Assembly: GCA_947396885.1 (NCBI GenBank)
Contig: OX377202.1
Coordinates: 74,558,643-74,622,642, forward strand
Length of the DNA stretch: 64,000 bases
Direction of reading: 5' to 3'
Source: Heligmosomoides polygyrus polygyrus
Taxonomy: Eukaryota > Nematoda > Chromadorea > Rhabditida > Heligmosomidae
Of the stretch, positions 22,392-34,972 are shown piece after piece (position 1 is the first letter of the stretch; every line of letters begins with the position of its first letter). A model generated the notes under the pieces. That model did not search any database. It saw only the letters and a program-made list of their open reading frames with translations, and had not been told where the DNA came from. The translations under genes were made by a program, and so were the position numbers.

Positions 22392-24302
22392 TAAAACTCT
22401 AAAGTTTTCCCACTTTTACATAGAAAATTTGGTACTCTCCGGTAGAGCAAAGTTTGCGTTTCTAAATGATATGCCACACGTTACGGTTTGTTCTTGATCA
22501 AACGCGTAAAGACGCGCCAAAAAATGGCGCGAGCCAGTGCCATTTAATTCGTTACAACCTAATAGTTCTGAGAATTGCTCCAGTGAAAAAACTGTACAAA
22601 ACAGTGCCTATATGTAGTTAAGGAAAAGTAGTGAAAAAACTCGGCATAATGAAGCAAACTAATATTTACATTTGTAATTAATTTCACAAACGCGTTTGAG
22701 AATTTAATTACAAATACAAATTATGTACTAATAACTACAAATTTGTTTTAAAAACATAGACAATATTTTAATGAAATACGTAATACTTCTTTAGTGAATG
22801 AACTACTAAATCGCTTTGGGAAAACTTCCTACATCACGTTAATCATGGACGCTTTTGATGTCCTTGATAGAGACAATTTTTGTTGTAATATTTTGTGCTC
22901 AATAAATGTTCTATGTTCAAATCCTAGAACGATTTCAAGCAACTCTGCCTATCGCCATACTCAAGCAGTCGACGCGCACTCGTCTTGTGAGGAGAAGGAT
23001 ATGAAAAGAGAATGCATACTGACCAGGGATGTGCGGAAATTTTTATGGAGAGAGCAGAAGACGAAAAACGGAACGGAAACGCTCAAAAATGGCCGGAAAC
23101 CGGAATGCGAAACGCGGAAACGGAAATGACACACGTTCGCCATTTTTCAAAAGTGCATCTGAAACAGCGTCAGAAGTGGCTTCTATAGCACTTTTTCTTG
23201 TTCAGAACTTTGCGAGTAGCAGAATATTCCACAATTTAATGCTCATCCTCATCATAACATGACATAATGAAGCAAAAATGCATGATATTGTTATATAACC
23301 TCTTAGCTACGGCTAGAGCAATAAACGAAAACAAATTCAAAGTCTTATCTCACTATTTCTCACCATTTCAGCATGCAGTCTTTCGATATCTAGTTCCTGT
23401 GACTGGTTTTTCGCTGACTTTTTTGATGCTGATATTTTCTGAACGGCAGACTTAACCAATTTAGCCACTTGAGGTTACTTACAGACCCGATTAAAAAAAC
23501 TGACTCTGGTGAAGTCTAAAACTGAATTAGTCAGCTAGATCATTTTCCGACCAGGAAAGAGATTCCTCTGAACACTTTTAGAAACCTGTGGCATCATGTA
23601 CGATTTGGTGACTGCACGGATTTCTGCATACTCAGCAACAATTGCATTGTAATCACCAAAACCAGTACTCAGAATTCATTCTGGGATCTAGGATGTTAAC
23701 GACTGATTAGTCATGGTGGGTCCACACTTCCACAGGTCTGTGCCAGCCCAGAAACCCTACGTCCAAGGTGACACAGCTGGACAGTTCAAAGATGGTTCTC
23801 GAAGAAATAGTTTTGTGTCAGAGTTCAATAAGTCACTATAGTCAAAATAGCATCTACTGGTAGATATTCTTGACGTTTCATTAAAAAATGAATCGCACAA
23901 CTCCATATGGATGGATGTCACACCTAACGAAACTAAAAATTGAAATTTGCACCTTTGATCAGGAATGCTGATGTAATCTTGGAGCAGACAACTGCCACAA
24001 CCTTCACTGAACCCTTTGCTTCATGATACTGCGTTATATGCTTACAAAATTTTTGTAGTTATTTGTTACCAATAGATGAAGAATTTTGTGATCATCCAAA
24101 TGTTGAGTGCATTTTCTTAGCATACAATGCATACATAGCCTTTGTGGCACATTAATTCTGAACTGCACTCAGCCGTTGCCGTTTTTGTGTGCTTTTTTGG
24201 TAGTCTAACCAATTTCAAGAATATTAATACTAGAGTTGTCAAACAGTGTTTCTCTCACAATTCTACGAAGGAGAACTCTTCTTAATTAATAAGCTGATTG
24301 TG

Positions 24303-24808
24303 CTCCCACGGATCTCCCTCGATAGAGAGCCTTCGGGCTCTCTTGTTAAGAGGGATCTCGGGCCGCTTGTCGCAGGGCCACGTGGCGCGTCCCCGGGTGG
24401 TGGATAGGGGAATTAAACGCGAACCAAATGCGACCGTGTACTGCCCAGAGACGCAGGTGGGATGCAGGGGATGGACTCCTTGCTCCTGCTGTGTCGGGTC
24501 GATGCGTTCCTTGTGCGTGGGAGCGGCATGTTCGTGCACAGTGTGCGTGGATGTGTCCGTGACTGTGCGGATTGTAACTGTGTCGGCTCGGCCAAAAGCT
24601 TGCACTCGGTAGACTGGGAGTACATGTAAGGCGATTCGAGGCCGCCTTAAGTCTCGCCCCGTCCCTTCGGGCAGTCTGGCTGGCTGCCCGGAGTACCCCG
24701 CCCGCACGACAGAGCCTGACTAGCTACCCGTGTTGTATTCCAGTCAAACACAGCAGCACTAAAGGGCCTCATTCCCCTGACCCCGAAAGAGCCCCCATTT
24801 CTGCAGCG
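24303..24808 (+). promoter_or_regulatory. 5' leader of the RTE LINE with a UUCG hairpin
   Basis: 506-bp GC-rich leader. At its start, AGAGAGCC/TTCG/GGCTCTCT (24324-24343) forms a stable stem with a cUUCGg tetraloop, enclosed by a weaker pairing of CCCTC with GAGGG. It presumably holds the internal promoter of the LINE. No ATG-initiated upstream gene is convincing. Confidence 0.5.
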
Positions 24809-27724
24809 ATGGGAAGGACGAGTACGGAGAGGCTGCTAAAATCTCAGGGCCTAACCAGGCTGCGCAAACTGAGAAGGACTAGGATGACGATCTGTACTTA
24901 CAACGCCCGCACGCTTGCGTCGGAAGCATCCGTCGAGGACCTGATGATGCAAGCCAGGAAGATCAAGTACGACGTCATCGGACTGACCGAGACGAGAAGA
25001 CACCACCCCCTACACGCCGCCTACGACTCCGGAGAAGAACTGTTCCTCGGAACATGCGACAGCAGGGGAGTAGGCGGCGTTGGTGTCCTCGTCAACACGC
25101 ACTTGGCCATGAACATCGATTCGTACGAGTCTCTGACAAGCCGAATCGGACGTCTGCGACTGAAGCGATGTGGCTCCGTGCCAGCCTTGACTGTGTTCGT
25201 CGCGTATGCCCCAACATCCGACTACGACGACGAAGACGTCGAGGCCTTCTACGTGGAGCCGGAAAAGTTCTATAAGGAAGATCACACCTTCTACAAGGTG
25301 ATCGTCGGCGACTTCAACGCCAAGATCGGGCCACGAAGGTCGCCGGAAGAACTTCACATCGGAACCCACGGTTTGGAGTGGAACGAGCAAGGTGAAAGGC
25401 TGTCTGAGTTTATCATGTCGACCAAGACCATCCATGGAAACTCGCAGTTCCAGAAGCCTCCCTCCCTACGATGGACCTGGGAATCCCCCGGTGGCCAGTT
25501 CCACAACGAGATCGACCACATCATCTTCAATCGCAAGTATTGCCTGACCGATGTCTCCGTTGTCCCCAAGTTTTACACGGGATCGGACCACCTCCTCCTT
25601 CGCGCGAGGTTCCGCTTTTCGCGTCAAGGAGAGAAGGCCGCGAAGTTCAAGAAGAGGAATCCCAGAAAGACCATCAACTGGGATCTCTACACCTCTCTTG
25701 TCGGCCTTTGGGAAGATGCCGTCATGGACAACGTCGACGAGGAATACGATCGCTTCGTGCACCATCTCCACGATAGTGCTAAGGGAGCCGAGAGCTTAAA
25801 GACCACCAAGAGACGCCTGTCTCCGGAAACTCTTGAGCTGATACGCCAGCGTGGAGCAGCACGAGCGTCAGGCAACTACCAACTGACGTCCGAGCTTGCA
25901 AAGCTATGCAGAGCGGCGATAAAGGAAGATCTCAAAGAGAGAAGGGCGGAAGTGTTGGCTGAAGCAGCAGAGGCAGGGCTGAGCATCCGCAATGCCTGCC
26001 GGAACTTCGCCAACTTCAAGACCAAGATGACCGCTCTCCGACGTCCTGACGGAACCATCACCTCTTCCAGAAGGACCATGGAGAAAGTCATCCACGACTT
26101 CTACTCCGATCTCTTCGATAGCCACGTCCACCTGCCCCCATGCCATCTTCCGCAGGATGGATACGTCATCCCCTCTGTTCTCTCTTCCGAAATCCGACAC
26201 GCCATCTCGTCGGTGAAGAAACGTACAGCACCCGGTTCTGACAGGATCAGAGCTGAACACCTGAAGAACCTCCCGCCAGCGCTCATCAACACCTTGGCGC
26301 GGCTCTTCACACGCTACCTGTCCGAATGCAAGGTTCCATCTCAGTGGAAGACCAGCAAGACCGTTTTGCTGTACAAGAAGGGAGACGTGCACGACATTGG
26401 CAACTATCGCCCGATCTGCCTGTTGTCCGTAGTCTACAAGCTGTTCACTCGAGTCATCCTGAATAGGATTAGTAGAACGCTGGACGAAGGACAGCCATGC
26501 GAACAAGTAGGATTTCGGAGAGGATTCAGCACGATCGACCACATACACACCATTACGAAGCTCATCGAAGTGTCGCGAGAGTACAAGCTGCCGCTGTGCC
26601 TTACGTTCATCGACCTGAAGAAGGCATTCGACTCCGTCGAGACTGAAGCGGTCATGGAAGCCCTGTTCACCCAGGGCGTTCCTACTCAGTACATCAGGGT
26701 CCTTCGAGAGCTGTACAGTGGATTCACGACCAAGATCTCTCCATTCTACAACGACGTCGTCATTGACGTGAAGAGAGGGGTTCGACAAGGGGATACCATA
26801 TCCCCGAAGCTCTTCAGCGCCACCCTCGAAAACGTCATGCGCGAACTAGAATGGGAAGACATGGGAGTGAAGGTCGACGGCCGGCAACTGCACCATCTTC
26901 GCTTCGCTGACGACATCGTGCTCATAACACCGAGCATCAGTCAGGCGGAACGAATGCTGGCCGACTTTGATCGTGTATGTGGAAGCGTTGGACTGCAGCT
27001 GAATCTTACGAAGACGATGTTCATGAAGAACGGATGGGTTTCTGATGCCCCATTCTCGCTCAACGGAACGAACATCTCCGAATGCTCCAGCTATGTGTAT
27101 CTGGGTCGCGAAGTCAACATGGCCAACGACCTAGCACCAGAGCTGAGCAGGAGGAAACGAGCGGCTTGGGGAGCTTTCAAGAGCGTCGAAGAAGTCGCGA
27201 AGAAGACGAAGAACGTCCGACTCCGTGCCCACCTATTCGACTCCACTGTTCTTCCTGCCCTAACATACGCCTCAGAGACCTGGGCTATACGAAAGCAGGA
27301 TGAACACGCGATCAGCGTCGCGCAGCGTGGAATCGAGAGGACGATGCTCGGAGTGACACGACTCACGCAAGTGAGAGAAGGCCTCCGGAGTTCCGAGCTT
27401 CGCCGACGTTCGAAGATCAGAGACGCTGTCGCATGGGTCAAGTCGTCGAAAATTAGGTGGGCCGGCCACGTAATGCGATTCGCAGACACCCGCTGGACGA
27501 GAGTCGTCACAGATTGGATTCCGCGGGATGTCAAAAGAACACCAGGACGCCCACCAACGCGTTGGTCGGACTTCTTCGTGAAAGCCCTGAACGACCGATA
27601 TGACGCTCTTCGTGTCCCTCGAGCGAGGAGGATCCATTGGACCACTCTGGCACGCGACAGGGACGAATGGAGACGCTGCTGGCGCCCGCTCGAGCAAGTC
27701 GATGATCAACGGGACGACAGGTGA
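24809..27724 (+). CDS. RTE LINE endonuclease / reverse transcriptase
   Basis: 971 residues, single exon. Residues about 26-270 form an APE-type endonuclease, which nicks target DNA. It shows YNART (N32), LTETRR (E61), [17 protein letters not shown] (167-174), RWTWESP, and catalytic-type SDH at 259-261. Residues about 455-735 form the reverse transcriptase: [14 protein letters not shown] (531-544), KKAFDSV with D608, [13 protein letters not shown], and the catalytic FADD at 699-702. The C-terminal region (about 760-971) carries [20 protein letters not shown] and GRPPTRW, usual in RTE proteins. ATG at 24809 is the first in frame and gives the full endonuclease N-terminus. All catalytic residues are present, so activity is possible. 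It would bind its own RNA and prime reverse transcription at the nicked chromosome. Confidence 0.95.
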   Translation: MGRTSTERLLKSQGLTRLRKLRRTRMTICTYNARTLASEASVEDLMMQARKIKYDVIGLTETRRHHPLHAAYDSGEELFLGTCDSRGVGGVGVLVNTHLAMNIDSYESLTSRIGRLRLKRCGSVPALTVFVAYAPTSDYDDEDVEAFYVEPEKFYKEDHTFYKVIVGDFNAKIGPRRSPEELHIGTHGLEWNEQGERLSEFIMSTKTIHGNSQFQKPPSLRWTWESPGGQFHNEIDHIIFNRKYCLTDVSVVPKFYTGSDHLLLRARFRFSRQGEKAAKFKKRNPRKTINWDLYTSLVGLWEDAVMDNVDEEYDRFVHHLHDSAKGAESLKTTKRRLSPETLELIRQRGAARASGNYQLTSELAKLCRAAIKEDLKERRAEVLAEAAEAGLSIRNACRNFANFKTKMTALRRPDGTITSSRRTMEKVIHDFYSDLFDSHVHLPPCHLPQDGYVIPSVLSSEIRHAISSVKKRTAPGSDRIRAEHLKNLPPALINTLARLFTRYLSECKVPSQWKTSKTVLLYKKGDVHDIGNYRPICLLSVVYKLFTRVILNRISRTLDEGQPCEQVGFRRGFSTIDHIHTITKLIEVSREYKLPLCLTFIDLKKAFDSVETEAVMEALFTQGVPTQYIRVLRELYSGFTTKISPFYNDVVIDVKRGVRQGDTISPKLFSATLENVMRELEWEDMGVKVDGRQLHHLRFADDIVLITPSISQAERMLADFDRVCGSVGLQLNLTKTMFMKNGWVSDAPFSLNGTNISECSSYVYLGREVNMANDLAPELSRRKRAAWGAFKSVEEVAKKTKNVRLRAHLFDSTVLPALTYASETWAIRKQDEHAISVAQRGIERTMLGVTRLTQVREGLRSSELRRRSKIRDAVAWVKSSKIRWAGHVMRFADTRWTRVVTDWIPRDVKRTPGRPPTRWSDFFVKALNDRYDALRVPRARRIHWTTLARDRDEWRRCWRPLEQVDDQRDDR

Positions 27725-28004
27725 CAGGTGATACAGGTGATTGTGTTCAATAGAAAATAGTGTGGAACAGTGCCCATTTCCGTTTCCGCCTTCCGGCCCA
27801 AAAACAAGAGGAACGCGGAACGGAACGGAAGAATCCAAAATGGCTGGAAACCGGAATTCGGAACGCGGAAGCGGAAATTCCGCACATCCCTGATACTGAC
27901 CTGAAGGCGTGAGACAATCTACTGATTTATATGAGAATGTCAGACGGACGCCTGAATAGACTTGTACCGTGTTCTGTTCCCATAAGCAGCTTCAGCGACC
28001 AACC

Positions 28005-28516
28005 CTAAGGAACCGAATTAAGCTGGTGTTTAACAACGCGGTAATCTGCCTGTCCGCTCTCAGCAAGTATGACGCCACTGAGTAACTCGGGCACGTGAGG
28101 ACGCTGGTCCCTACACAGAAATCGCAGCCAGGACAAACAGCGTCTGACGAAAACAGATTTTGCACTACAATGAGCGACTTCTCCGTAAGTCACCTTGTTG
28201 GGAAAAGGTCCAGCTTTCGGTCGGCCTACACAGAACAGAAAGGGTTTGGCGAAGCAACGGACGAGCGGGCGACGTGACTATGAGACGTGGGAGGTCAGGA
28301 GTTAGCAAGAACTGCAAGCGATCGAATTTCCTACCCTCCTCGACCTCCTTCCCTGACGAGCACTATAGCCACAGCGCAGCGATTGTGAGGGATGAGGATA
28401 GCAACAGGTCCATTGTACTACCGCCGAAGAGAGCTCTAGTGCTTGCACGGCCATGTGACCTCCACAACAACATAGGGACCAGCAACTATATTCTACTACA
28501 GCAAAGGCTCTCATAA
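28005..28516. other. coding-like island right of the hAT-like element
   Basis: Plus-strand ORFs 28095-28277 and 28160-28516 (118 codons) overlap. The first reads QPGQTASDENRFCTTMSDFS up to a consensus donor GTAAGT. A competing minus-strand terminal exon, about 28278-28005, begins after a good acceptor (CTCCCACGTCTCATAG) and reads to a TAG. No domain is recognised on either strand. One of these is probably a real host exon. Confidence 0.28.
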
Positions 28517-28796
28517 GACGCTTCATTCCCGTTTTTCGGTATTCTCGGAGTTGTAAGCACTTCATTATGGAAGCAGGTGAATTCTCAAACCACTGCTAAA
28601 GCTATAAAGAGATACTAACCTCGCGGAGAAGCATAACCAAAGGAGAATTCCCAAAAACAAGTAATTAGAAAAAATTTCTGGAGCGGGAGAAACGCTGAAG
28701 AAAAGAAGCAATTAGTCCGTCTTTTCCAAATTTTCATGAAAACCACACCTCCATAGAACTCACCCTGAGAAACACAAGTCTTGCCCGCCCTCGTAT

Positions 28797-28991
28797 ATGT
28801 ATAATATTTTAGTTCGCTCGCTGCTAGTGGGCAGCATTTTGCTAGCACTTCATGCTCGTGCGCTACTCACGTCAACAGGTATGCCTGCAGAAGTCTCAAA
28901 CCACGGTCGACCCCTCCTTCATGACAAGTTAACCCGAAAAAGACCGAGAATCAGAAGAAACCCGTACACGGTGTCACATATTATAGCATAG
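28797..28991 (+). CDS. small ORF with signal-peptide-like N-terminus (candidate)
   Basis: 64 codons. Residues 5-24 (LVRSLLVGSILLALHARALL) look like a signal peptide, followed by a basic stretch LTRKRPRIRRNPY. A possible donor, AACAG/GTATGC, lies just after residue 28. The ORF may therefore be the first coding exon of a secreted peptide gene that continues elsewhere. No family is recognised and nothing else supports expression. Confidence 0.2.
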   Translation: MYNILVRSLLVGSILLALHARALLTSTGMPAEVSNHGRPLLHDKLTRKRPRIRRNPYTVSHIIA

Positions 28992-31990
28992 CCACTAACC
29001 GAAAAAATTCGAAGGCCGGATTATACTTGACAGACGAGTAACTACAGGTGGTTCAAGCCGCTCAGTTCGAGCCTTAAGTGGCTGCTACATACTGAGGTCG
29101 TGAGGAATTATAACACCGTTATGTTGAAGTGACAGCAACCGATTCCTCGGGTCTGATTTAACCCATTGAGATCGTTCACCCCCAGCAGGAACAACTTCGA
29201 CTTTTATGTTGGGAACTGCTCACCTGAACTATCGCCCAACCTCCTAAAGTTGCTTAACTTGTGCAAAAGCCATAATGCATGAAACCTAAAGAATTGCTCG
29301 TATTTTAATCACATATTTTATTAATTAATAATTTAGTATTTATTTATTGAGCCAACACATAACTATGAGGAACGAATACGAATAAAAAGGAAGACAAAAT
29401 GAAAAAGCAAATGTTAATTAGCATATTGCACGAAAACAAAGCAAAAACAAGAGGAAAAGGCGAGGTAGAAATGCAGGCACATGTAGGTGGAATGACTGCT
29501 TAACTGGGGCAAATATGTGGACGCTAATTGAGAGCAGTGCATGACAGTCTCATTCATTTATGCTCGGCATGAGCCGAATCGAAGACCTTAATAGGCCTAA
29601 TTCTGAGCTGGTGGCTTACAATAATGCGAGCATTGGATTCAATCAATCTTTTCCATCCTTCACCAGGAGCACACCTCCCTAGTGGTAGTGTAGCGGAAGG
29701 CGCTACATAACGAATGTCAAAATAGTTACGGCGCATCGATGCACTTTCCTTCACTCCTAGTGAACCCTTCACCCTATCGCGGTGCTGACGACTGTGATCA
29801 GCATCTGTGGGCGTCAAACTTCTATTCTGGAAAAACTCGTTAGGAGGAAGTTCATTTTCAGCGCGAAAAAACCTAAATATCGTGCGCTAGAATTTACGGC
29901 CTAGCCTGACCGCCACCGTCTGAGACTTCTTTGCGTGAGCCAGTCTGTTCCCGACCCGAATCGAAATGAGGAAGCGTGACATGAAGTATCGCTGGCACAA
30001 AAAGATCACAAAAAGATCTTCAGATCGCAATAACCACGGCAGGGCCAATGCAGCTTTCTAGAATGGCCGTAGGCAAGGAAAAATAGCCTTGTAAATAGCA
30101 GCAGCGACGGGATTTTGAAATTGTTAAAAAGTGATAAGACAATCCAAACCTTCCGCCCCTCTGGCGTATTTATGTTCCATATTCCAAAGTTTTCTGGAAA
30201 GTGCAAACGCAGACCTTTACAATGGTGACCAGAGCAACTCATCATTTAGAGCAGATACGCATTCTAATTGCCTACGCGCTAACCCGCATGTAGAAGCAGA
30301 ATTCCTGATGCATCCCAAGCAGAGAGCATGTGATTTAGGCTGTATTTTCTTCTTCTCTCTACCGAACAAGAGGACGATAGCTACGTAGAAGATACTTGTT
30401 AGTATAGTAGTATTTTAGTATTTTAGTATTTTCCTTTTAGAGGATTCACTCAACCCACTTCCAAGCGATATCATGAGGCGCATTGGTCATGCACAATGAC
30501 TTCTTCAGGTGATGAACACGACGTCAGTGCTTTATCGTTCTCAGATAAGCCTGGAACTACTCCGGATGTGTAGAAGGTCTGGCTGGTGTGGATGGACTCG
30601 AACCTTTAATCGATTCGGATGCACACGGGAGTTGGCATCACCTCCAACTGTACTCTTCGCTCTTTTTTGCAATTCGAATGGATAAACACGAAATTATGAG
30701 GCAAAGACGGCTTAAATATTTAAACTGCAATCGTTTCTCCCTATCTTCCTCCCTCTCTTGCCAAGGGGCACTTCTGCATGGTACCATAGAAACGTAATAA
30801 CGTTTAAAAAAAGACAACAACTAAATGGTAGGATATTATTTAGTACGGTTGACAATTGCGTTACCAGTTAAAGTTAGTAAAGCCAGAGGTAGTTCGCTTC
30901 GATGTTCCTTTCTGCTCAAGATTACTTCATGATCTATTTTTCTGTTCAACACTCACAAGTAATGGGTAAGCATTTAGAACCTTCTCAACAGCGAGCGGAA
31001 AAAAATCCCTTGTTGAGCAAATCTCTTGTTCTAATTGCCCGTTCGAAATTTTTGACCCAACCATGAAAATTGTCCTTCAGTCGTCGTGGCAAAGCTGTGA
31101 AATGCGTAGAACAACTAGCTACAGAGCTTTAGGCCTTCACAACCTTATTCGAAAAAGAAGAATAGTATTTACACTAAGCGAATTTGATACAGGCAAACAT
31201 CTGTGCACTCTGGCAGCAAGTAAGCAATGTGAGGATTTCTTAGAGAACAGACTAATCAATTCAATAACTATTAATTAATTGACAAATTGGCTCATTCATG
31301 CATTCTCATTCTCTGAATTAGGCAGCCAAAAGTTAAAATGGCGAAGGGAGGAGGCGAAAACTAGCGCCGATGCCAGCGAAGGAATCTAAATCTGAAATTC
31401 TTCGGAAAAATGTGACACAACAACGCTGTATTTACTGTCGAATACACATTTGAATGCCAACATGAAAACTCCGCAATCTCTGCGGCGAATATCAAACGAG
31501 ATACATAGAAAATGAGGCAAAATACGTGATACAGAAGCATTTTCCACTACATGCTCGAGTGGTTGCGATAGAGAGATGACCGGTAGAAAGTAAGTAAACC
31601 TCCTAGATGTCATGGCCATAAAAAATCTGATACGTTTGTGGAACACGCTACAATGGCCCATACGGTAATATGCGAACAAATACTTTTATGCGATTTCCGA
31701 AATTTTACAGAACATTAGAAAACATCCTTCTGTAGGAAAAAGACTTGTAAACACATTTAGAAAGAAGAGCGGCTCAGCATCTGAACAAGTCAGCATGATA
31801 GAATATAAAACTCACTGAGAGCACCTCTAACGGACCAGCTCCAATACATAAAATGGTCGAAGCAACGCTGGAAGGGTCAGTTATTTCGACGAAAAGCCGG
31901 CTGGAGTCTAACGATAAGAGCTATTATTTTGCTTACAAGAGACGAGAGCAAACTCTCGGAAAGGAAGACTTAGGTACCCAGAAAGGAAAT
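28992..31990. other. no gene recognised
   Basis: AT-rich LINE-tail-like sequence (TTTAGTATTTATTTATTG at 29333) and scattered ORFs under 100 codons with no recognisable domains. A short direct repeat of AGTATTTT occurs near 30405-30430. At 29695-29712 TGGTAGTGTAGCGGAAGG resembles a tRNA A box, but no B box follows at the right spacing. Confidence 0.4.
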
Positions 31991-32000
31991 CGCCTGCTGA

Positions 32001-32020
32001 ACCATCAAAGTATCAAAGTG
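32001..32020 (+). repeat. isolated RTE 3' tail
   Basis: ACCATCAAAGTATCAAAGTG matches the 3' tail of the RTE LINE at 62853-62871 (ACCATCAAAGTATCAAAGTA) almost base for base. No coding RTE sequence precedes it, so it is either an extremely truncated insertion or a chance short match. Confidence 0.4.
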
Positions 32021-34970
32021 TGTAAGTGTGATTGGAGAATAGGCTCTCCCATAAATCAACGATTGTAGAGGTGCAGCGACTGCGAGGCTATGCTGGAGGC
32101 CAGTGCCGAAACCGCTCCACGAGACGTAATTGAAGCTGGTTTGGCTATTGTTCAGCAAGTCGTGCTAGCTTGCAAAATGTTTTGCCCCTGTCCGGCGACT
32201 ACAATTTGGACTCGCACGAAGCACACTTGTTGTGACGAGAAAAGGAAACTGCGAGAGCCAAAGCCATAAACCAGCTAGGAATGGAGAAGCAACACAAGCA
32301 TAGGCTCCAGAGAGTAGGCTCTACTGCCATAACTGAAGGAGCTTCTCAGAAACCGTGCATAACTAACCTACTCGCGTGCAGGAGTAAGTGGGACCGAGAG
32401 CGGTGTAGGATCGCTCTGCCGTCATGTCTCCAATAAAAGCCTCAAAACCGGAAGAGGTGAGCGAAGCAGCACGGAGAGCGATTAGCCATTGTCGTGTAGC
32501 CACTAATAGAACGCCAAATGAGTCCGGAGTGAAGGATTTTATGACTTAGGCATATAAGCAATGTTTGCTGGCACGTTGAATGTAGATCCGAGGTCGTCAG
32601 CAGGCTTTATTCAATAGCTGGCTTGCTGACCAAGCCACTCCAAGCAGCCGCTCTAGGTTGTCGCAAAACAGACACCATGATGGCGTCAACGTTTAGGTCA
32701 CATTCAAAATCACTGACATTAGCACTAACAAGGGGGGGGGGTCAACGAACTTCCCGTGGAGATCTTCAAAGTGAGGGTTGTAGAGGATTGTTGGGAAGCA
32801 CTGCAGTGATTCTCAAGAACACATACCGCCGCGTGTATAAGTAATAAGGACTTTCAGATATTAACCAAGATCCCGAAACAAAACCGGAAGGTGGATGCGT
32901 CCATACAACTGACGAGCTCATCACTTACCTCAGCCTTGTTTATTTTTTAAATTTTACATTTCGTGTGATCTCCCTGGTGTACCGAAGTTATTTATCACAG
33001 CCTTTCTACTGCCATTCAGTGAGTCTTTGAAACGTCACAAGGTTCAGTTTCCTACCCATGTCAGGTCTTTTAGACTCTGAGGAAATATAATACGTTCCTT
33101 AAGCTATAGCTTTGACTAACATTTCCACGGTCATCTATCTGTAAATTACTGCTCATCCTGATAAATCAGTTCAGTTCATCGCAGTGTTAATGGTGTTCAC
33201 GCCACAAATCAAATAAGCATCTCGAAACACTGGCCTGCTAATGCAGGCGCCTGGTTTACACATATAGCAGATTGCTTTACAAATAGGATATCTTGCACAT
33301 TCGTCCGACGATGAACTGGACATGCACTGTTGGACGAGAAATAAAAGCGTTTGACAAGAAGGCCTCGATGCAGTGGAGGAACATGGGTACAAATTGTTTC
33401 GCAGTGAAAATCAGTGTTTAAAACAGGTTAGGCCTGACAGATGGTGATTGATGCGCCATCTGATTGTAAAAAAAACAATACAAAAGAGACATCGGCACGG
33501 AAGAACGACAAACATGCGGAGTTCCACGACTCCAGCTAGCGAAAAGGCGGAAATCCTTCAAAAAGATCCTGATTGGATTGGCGCGAGAAGGATGGGTAAG
33601 CCACGCCTTCGTCTTGCGCAGCGACAAGGAACTGTCTGCTGACATTATTCAGAGCAAGAAAAATCATTCTTGAGTGACAAGGGACTCCTACCGCGCAGTG
33701 TCAGAATCTTGATTCGCTTTTCAAAGCCGAATTTGCACAAAAAAGTTTCACAACCAAGCAGCGAAAGGGTAGCCAGAAAAATGCAATGATAACTAAAAAG
33801 GTTTCCCTCTACAAAATGCGGCTAAGGATTGGATTTAGAAGAGATTTGACGACGGCTGCAGCTTTGTCGCTTCTGTCATGATCTCTAGACTTGAACAAAG
33901 CCGGCTACTGTCTGTTCTATAACAGAGGAGACGCGAAGTAGCTGGAATATAGCGGAACGGTTATGCGACGAATGTAGCACCTAGCGCGATCGCTGTTAGA
34001 TCGCATCGAGAACAAGTTTCTCGAAAGATCGGCCATTTCTTGGTGAACTGTCACGGCTCAGCGAACGATGCAATTTAACTAAGACGTCGTATGGCATTAA
34101 TAATTTGCAATAACATAGCAGCTCTTTTCAAACTTCCACAACTCGCAATCGCTTCGCTGTCAACAGGTGAAACTGGCATTTTCGGAGTTCATTTCATCGT
34201 GATGCGGACAGAAAAGTTCTGCAGAGTCCTAGCTTTATTAACTATATTAGTTTCTCCAGCTCATTTATGGTTGCATCTATTCTCCACTTCTCGAAGTGCA
34301 GCGGCAAAAGAGTGGCATAGAAAAATTACGTTTTTGTCAAAAAATCGAAGTGGTTTCGGTAAGACCAGTATCAATGCTAAAGAATTCACATACGTGACCA
34401 AGAAATTGACTCGGTAAGACTCAATAAGGAGGAGACTCGGTAAGGAGGAGACTAAGGTAATTCCAGACTTTCGTTTATTTCAAGACAAGCTACAGAATTT
34501 CAAAACGGGTAAGATGATCGTAGTGGAAGGTGAATAAGCTGCAAGAATCTGTGAGAACCACTCATCTCTTATCCTTTGGTGTAGGCTGTCAGCCTTTGGA
34601 TGTCTCGGATGTCTCTCATTGTCAGCTTTTCGCTGCTAGAAAAATGCATAGGCTAATTCTCTATGTTCTCTTTTGTCGTTGCTAGTGAGCAGTCCCAGCA
34701 TGTCTTCTTCCGCACTGTCGCCTCTTGTCTATAAAAGTTACGTTGCAAGCGAGCACTCGGAATGCGTCCGTCCTTCAGTTTTATATTAGTTTTTTCTCTG
34801 GTACTGGTCATTTTTGAGTTTGAAATAGTTGGTTGTTTTTCAGTACTTTGCTTCTACAGTGTCAACATCTACTTTATTATAATATGTCTAGTTTTCCTTG
34901 ATTTTGATTTTTTTCACTTCTACCTGTGATGGCCTTATGTAGCTGGTGAGGTGACTATTGCTCTTTGATG
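32021..34970. other. no gene recognised
   Basis: Several short coding-like frames, for example 41 codons from ATG at 32419 (SPIKASKPEEVSEAARRAIS) and 108 codons at 34091-34417 (+) with a hydrophobic centre. None has a recognisable domain or consistent splice sites. A run of ten G lies at about 32731. Confidence 0.35.
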
Positions 34971-34972
34971 TA

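Larger units (their letters stand above)
24303..27737 (+). mobile_element. RTE-type non-LTR retrotransposon, near full length
   Basis: 3435-bp LINE lying inside the hAT-like element, with an 8-bp target duplication TGATTGTG on both sides (24295-24302, 27738-27745). It has a GC-rich 5' leader, one intact ORF (24809-27724), and a 3' UTR of only about 13 bp, consisting of GTGATACAG-like repeats that begin in the last codons. A short 3' UTR with a short tandem tail rather than poly(A) is typical of the RTE clade. The base composition is clearly more GC-rich than its surroundings. An intact ORF with an identical target duplication indicates a recent insertion. Confidence 0.85.
23024..27892. mobile_element. 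hAT-like element interrupted by an RTE LINE
   Basis: Terminal inverted repeats CAGGGATGTGCGGAA (23024-23038; complement at 27878-27892) are flanked by an identical 8-bp duplication ATACTGAC (23016-23023 and 27893-27900). This fits the hAT superfamily: 8-bp TSD, CAGGG start. Near both ends is a directly repeated block of about 60 bp rich in CGGAA (23066-23127 and 27816-27876), with ATGGCYGGAAACCGGAAT in each. Without the inserted LINE the element is about 1.4 kb. Scraps of minus-strand coding-like sequence (AIVAEYAEIRAVTKSYMM near 23640-23590) may be a decayed transposase, but I cannot identify it. Probably non-autonomous. Confidence 0.8.

Noticed and set aside
21270..22470. Terminal repeats for the 21-kb mariner
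   Set aside because: I compared both flanks and found no convincing inverted pair, so no element ends are given.
24298..24612. Plus-strand ORF in the LINE leader as a possible ORF1
   Set aside because: It lacks a convincing ATG at its start, crosses the LINE 5' boundary and has no recognisable motif.
25904..26788. 294-codon minus-strand ORF inside the RTE LINE
   Set aside because: It is exactly antisense to the RT coding region; no domain of its own, and it results from the GC-rich codon use of the real gene.
29690..29770. Possible tRNA gene or SINE head (TGGTAGTGTAGCGG)
   Set aside because: No B box or acceptor-stem pairing at the required distance.
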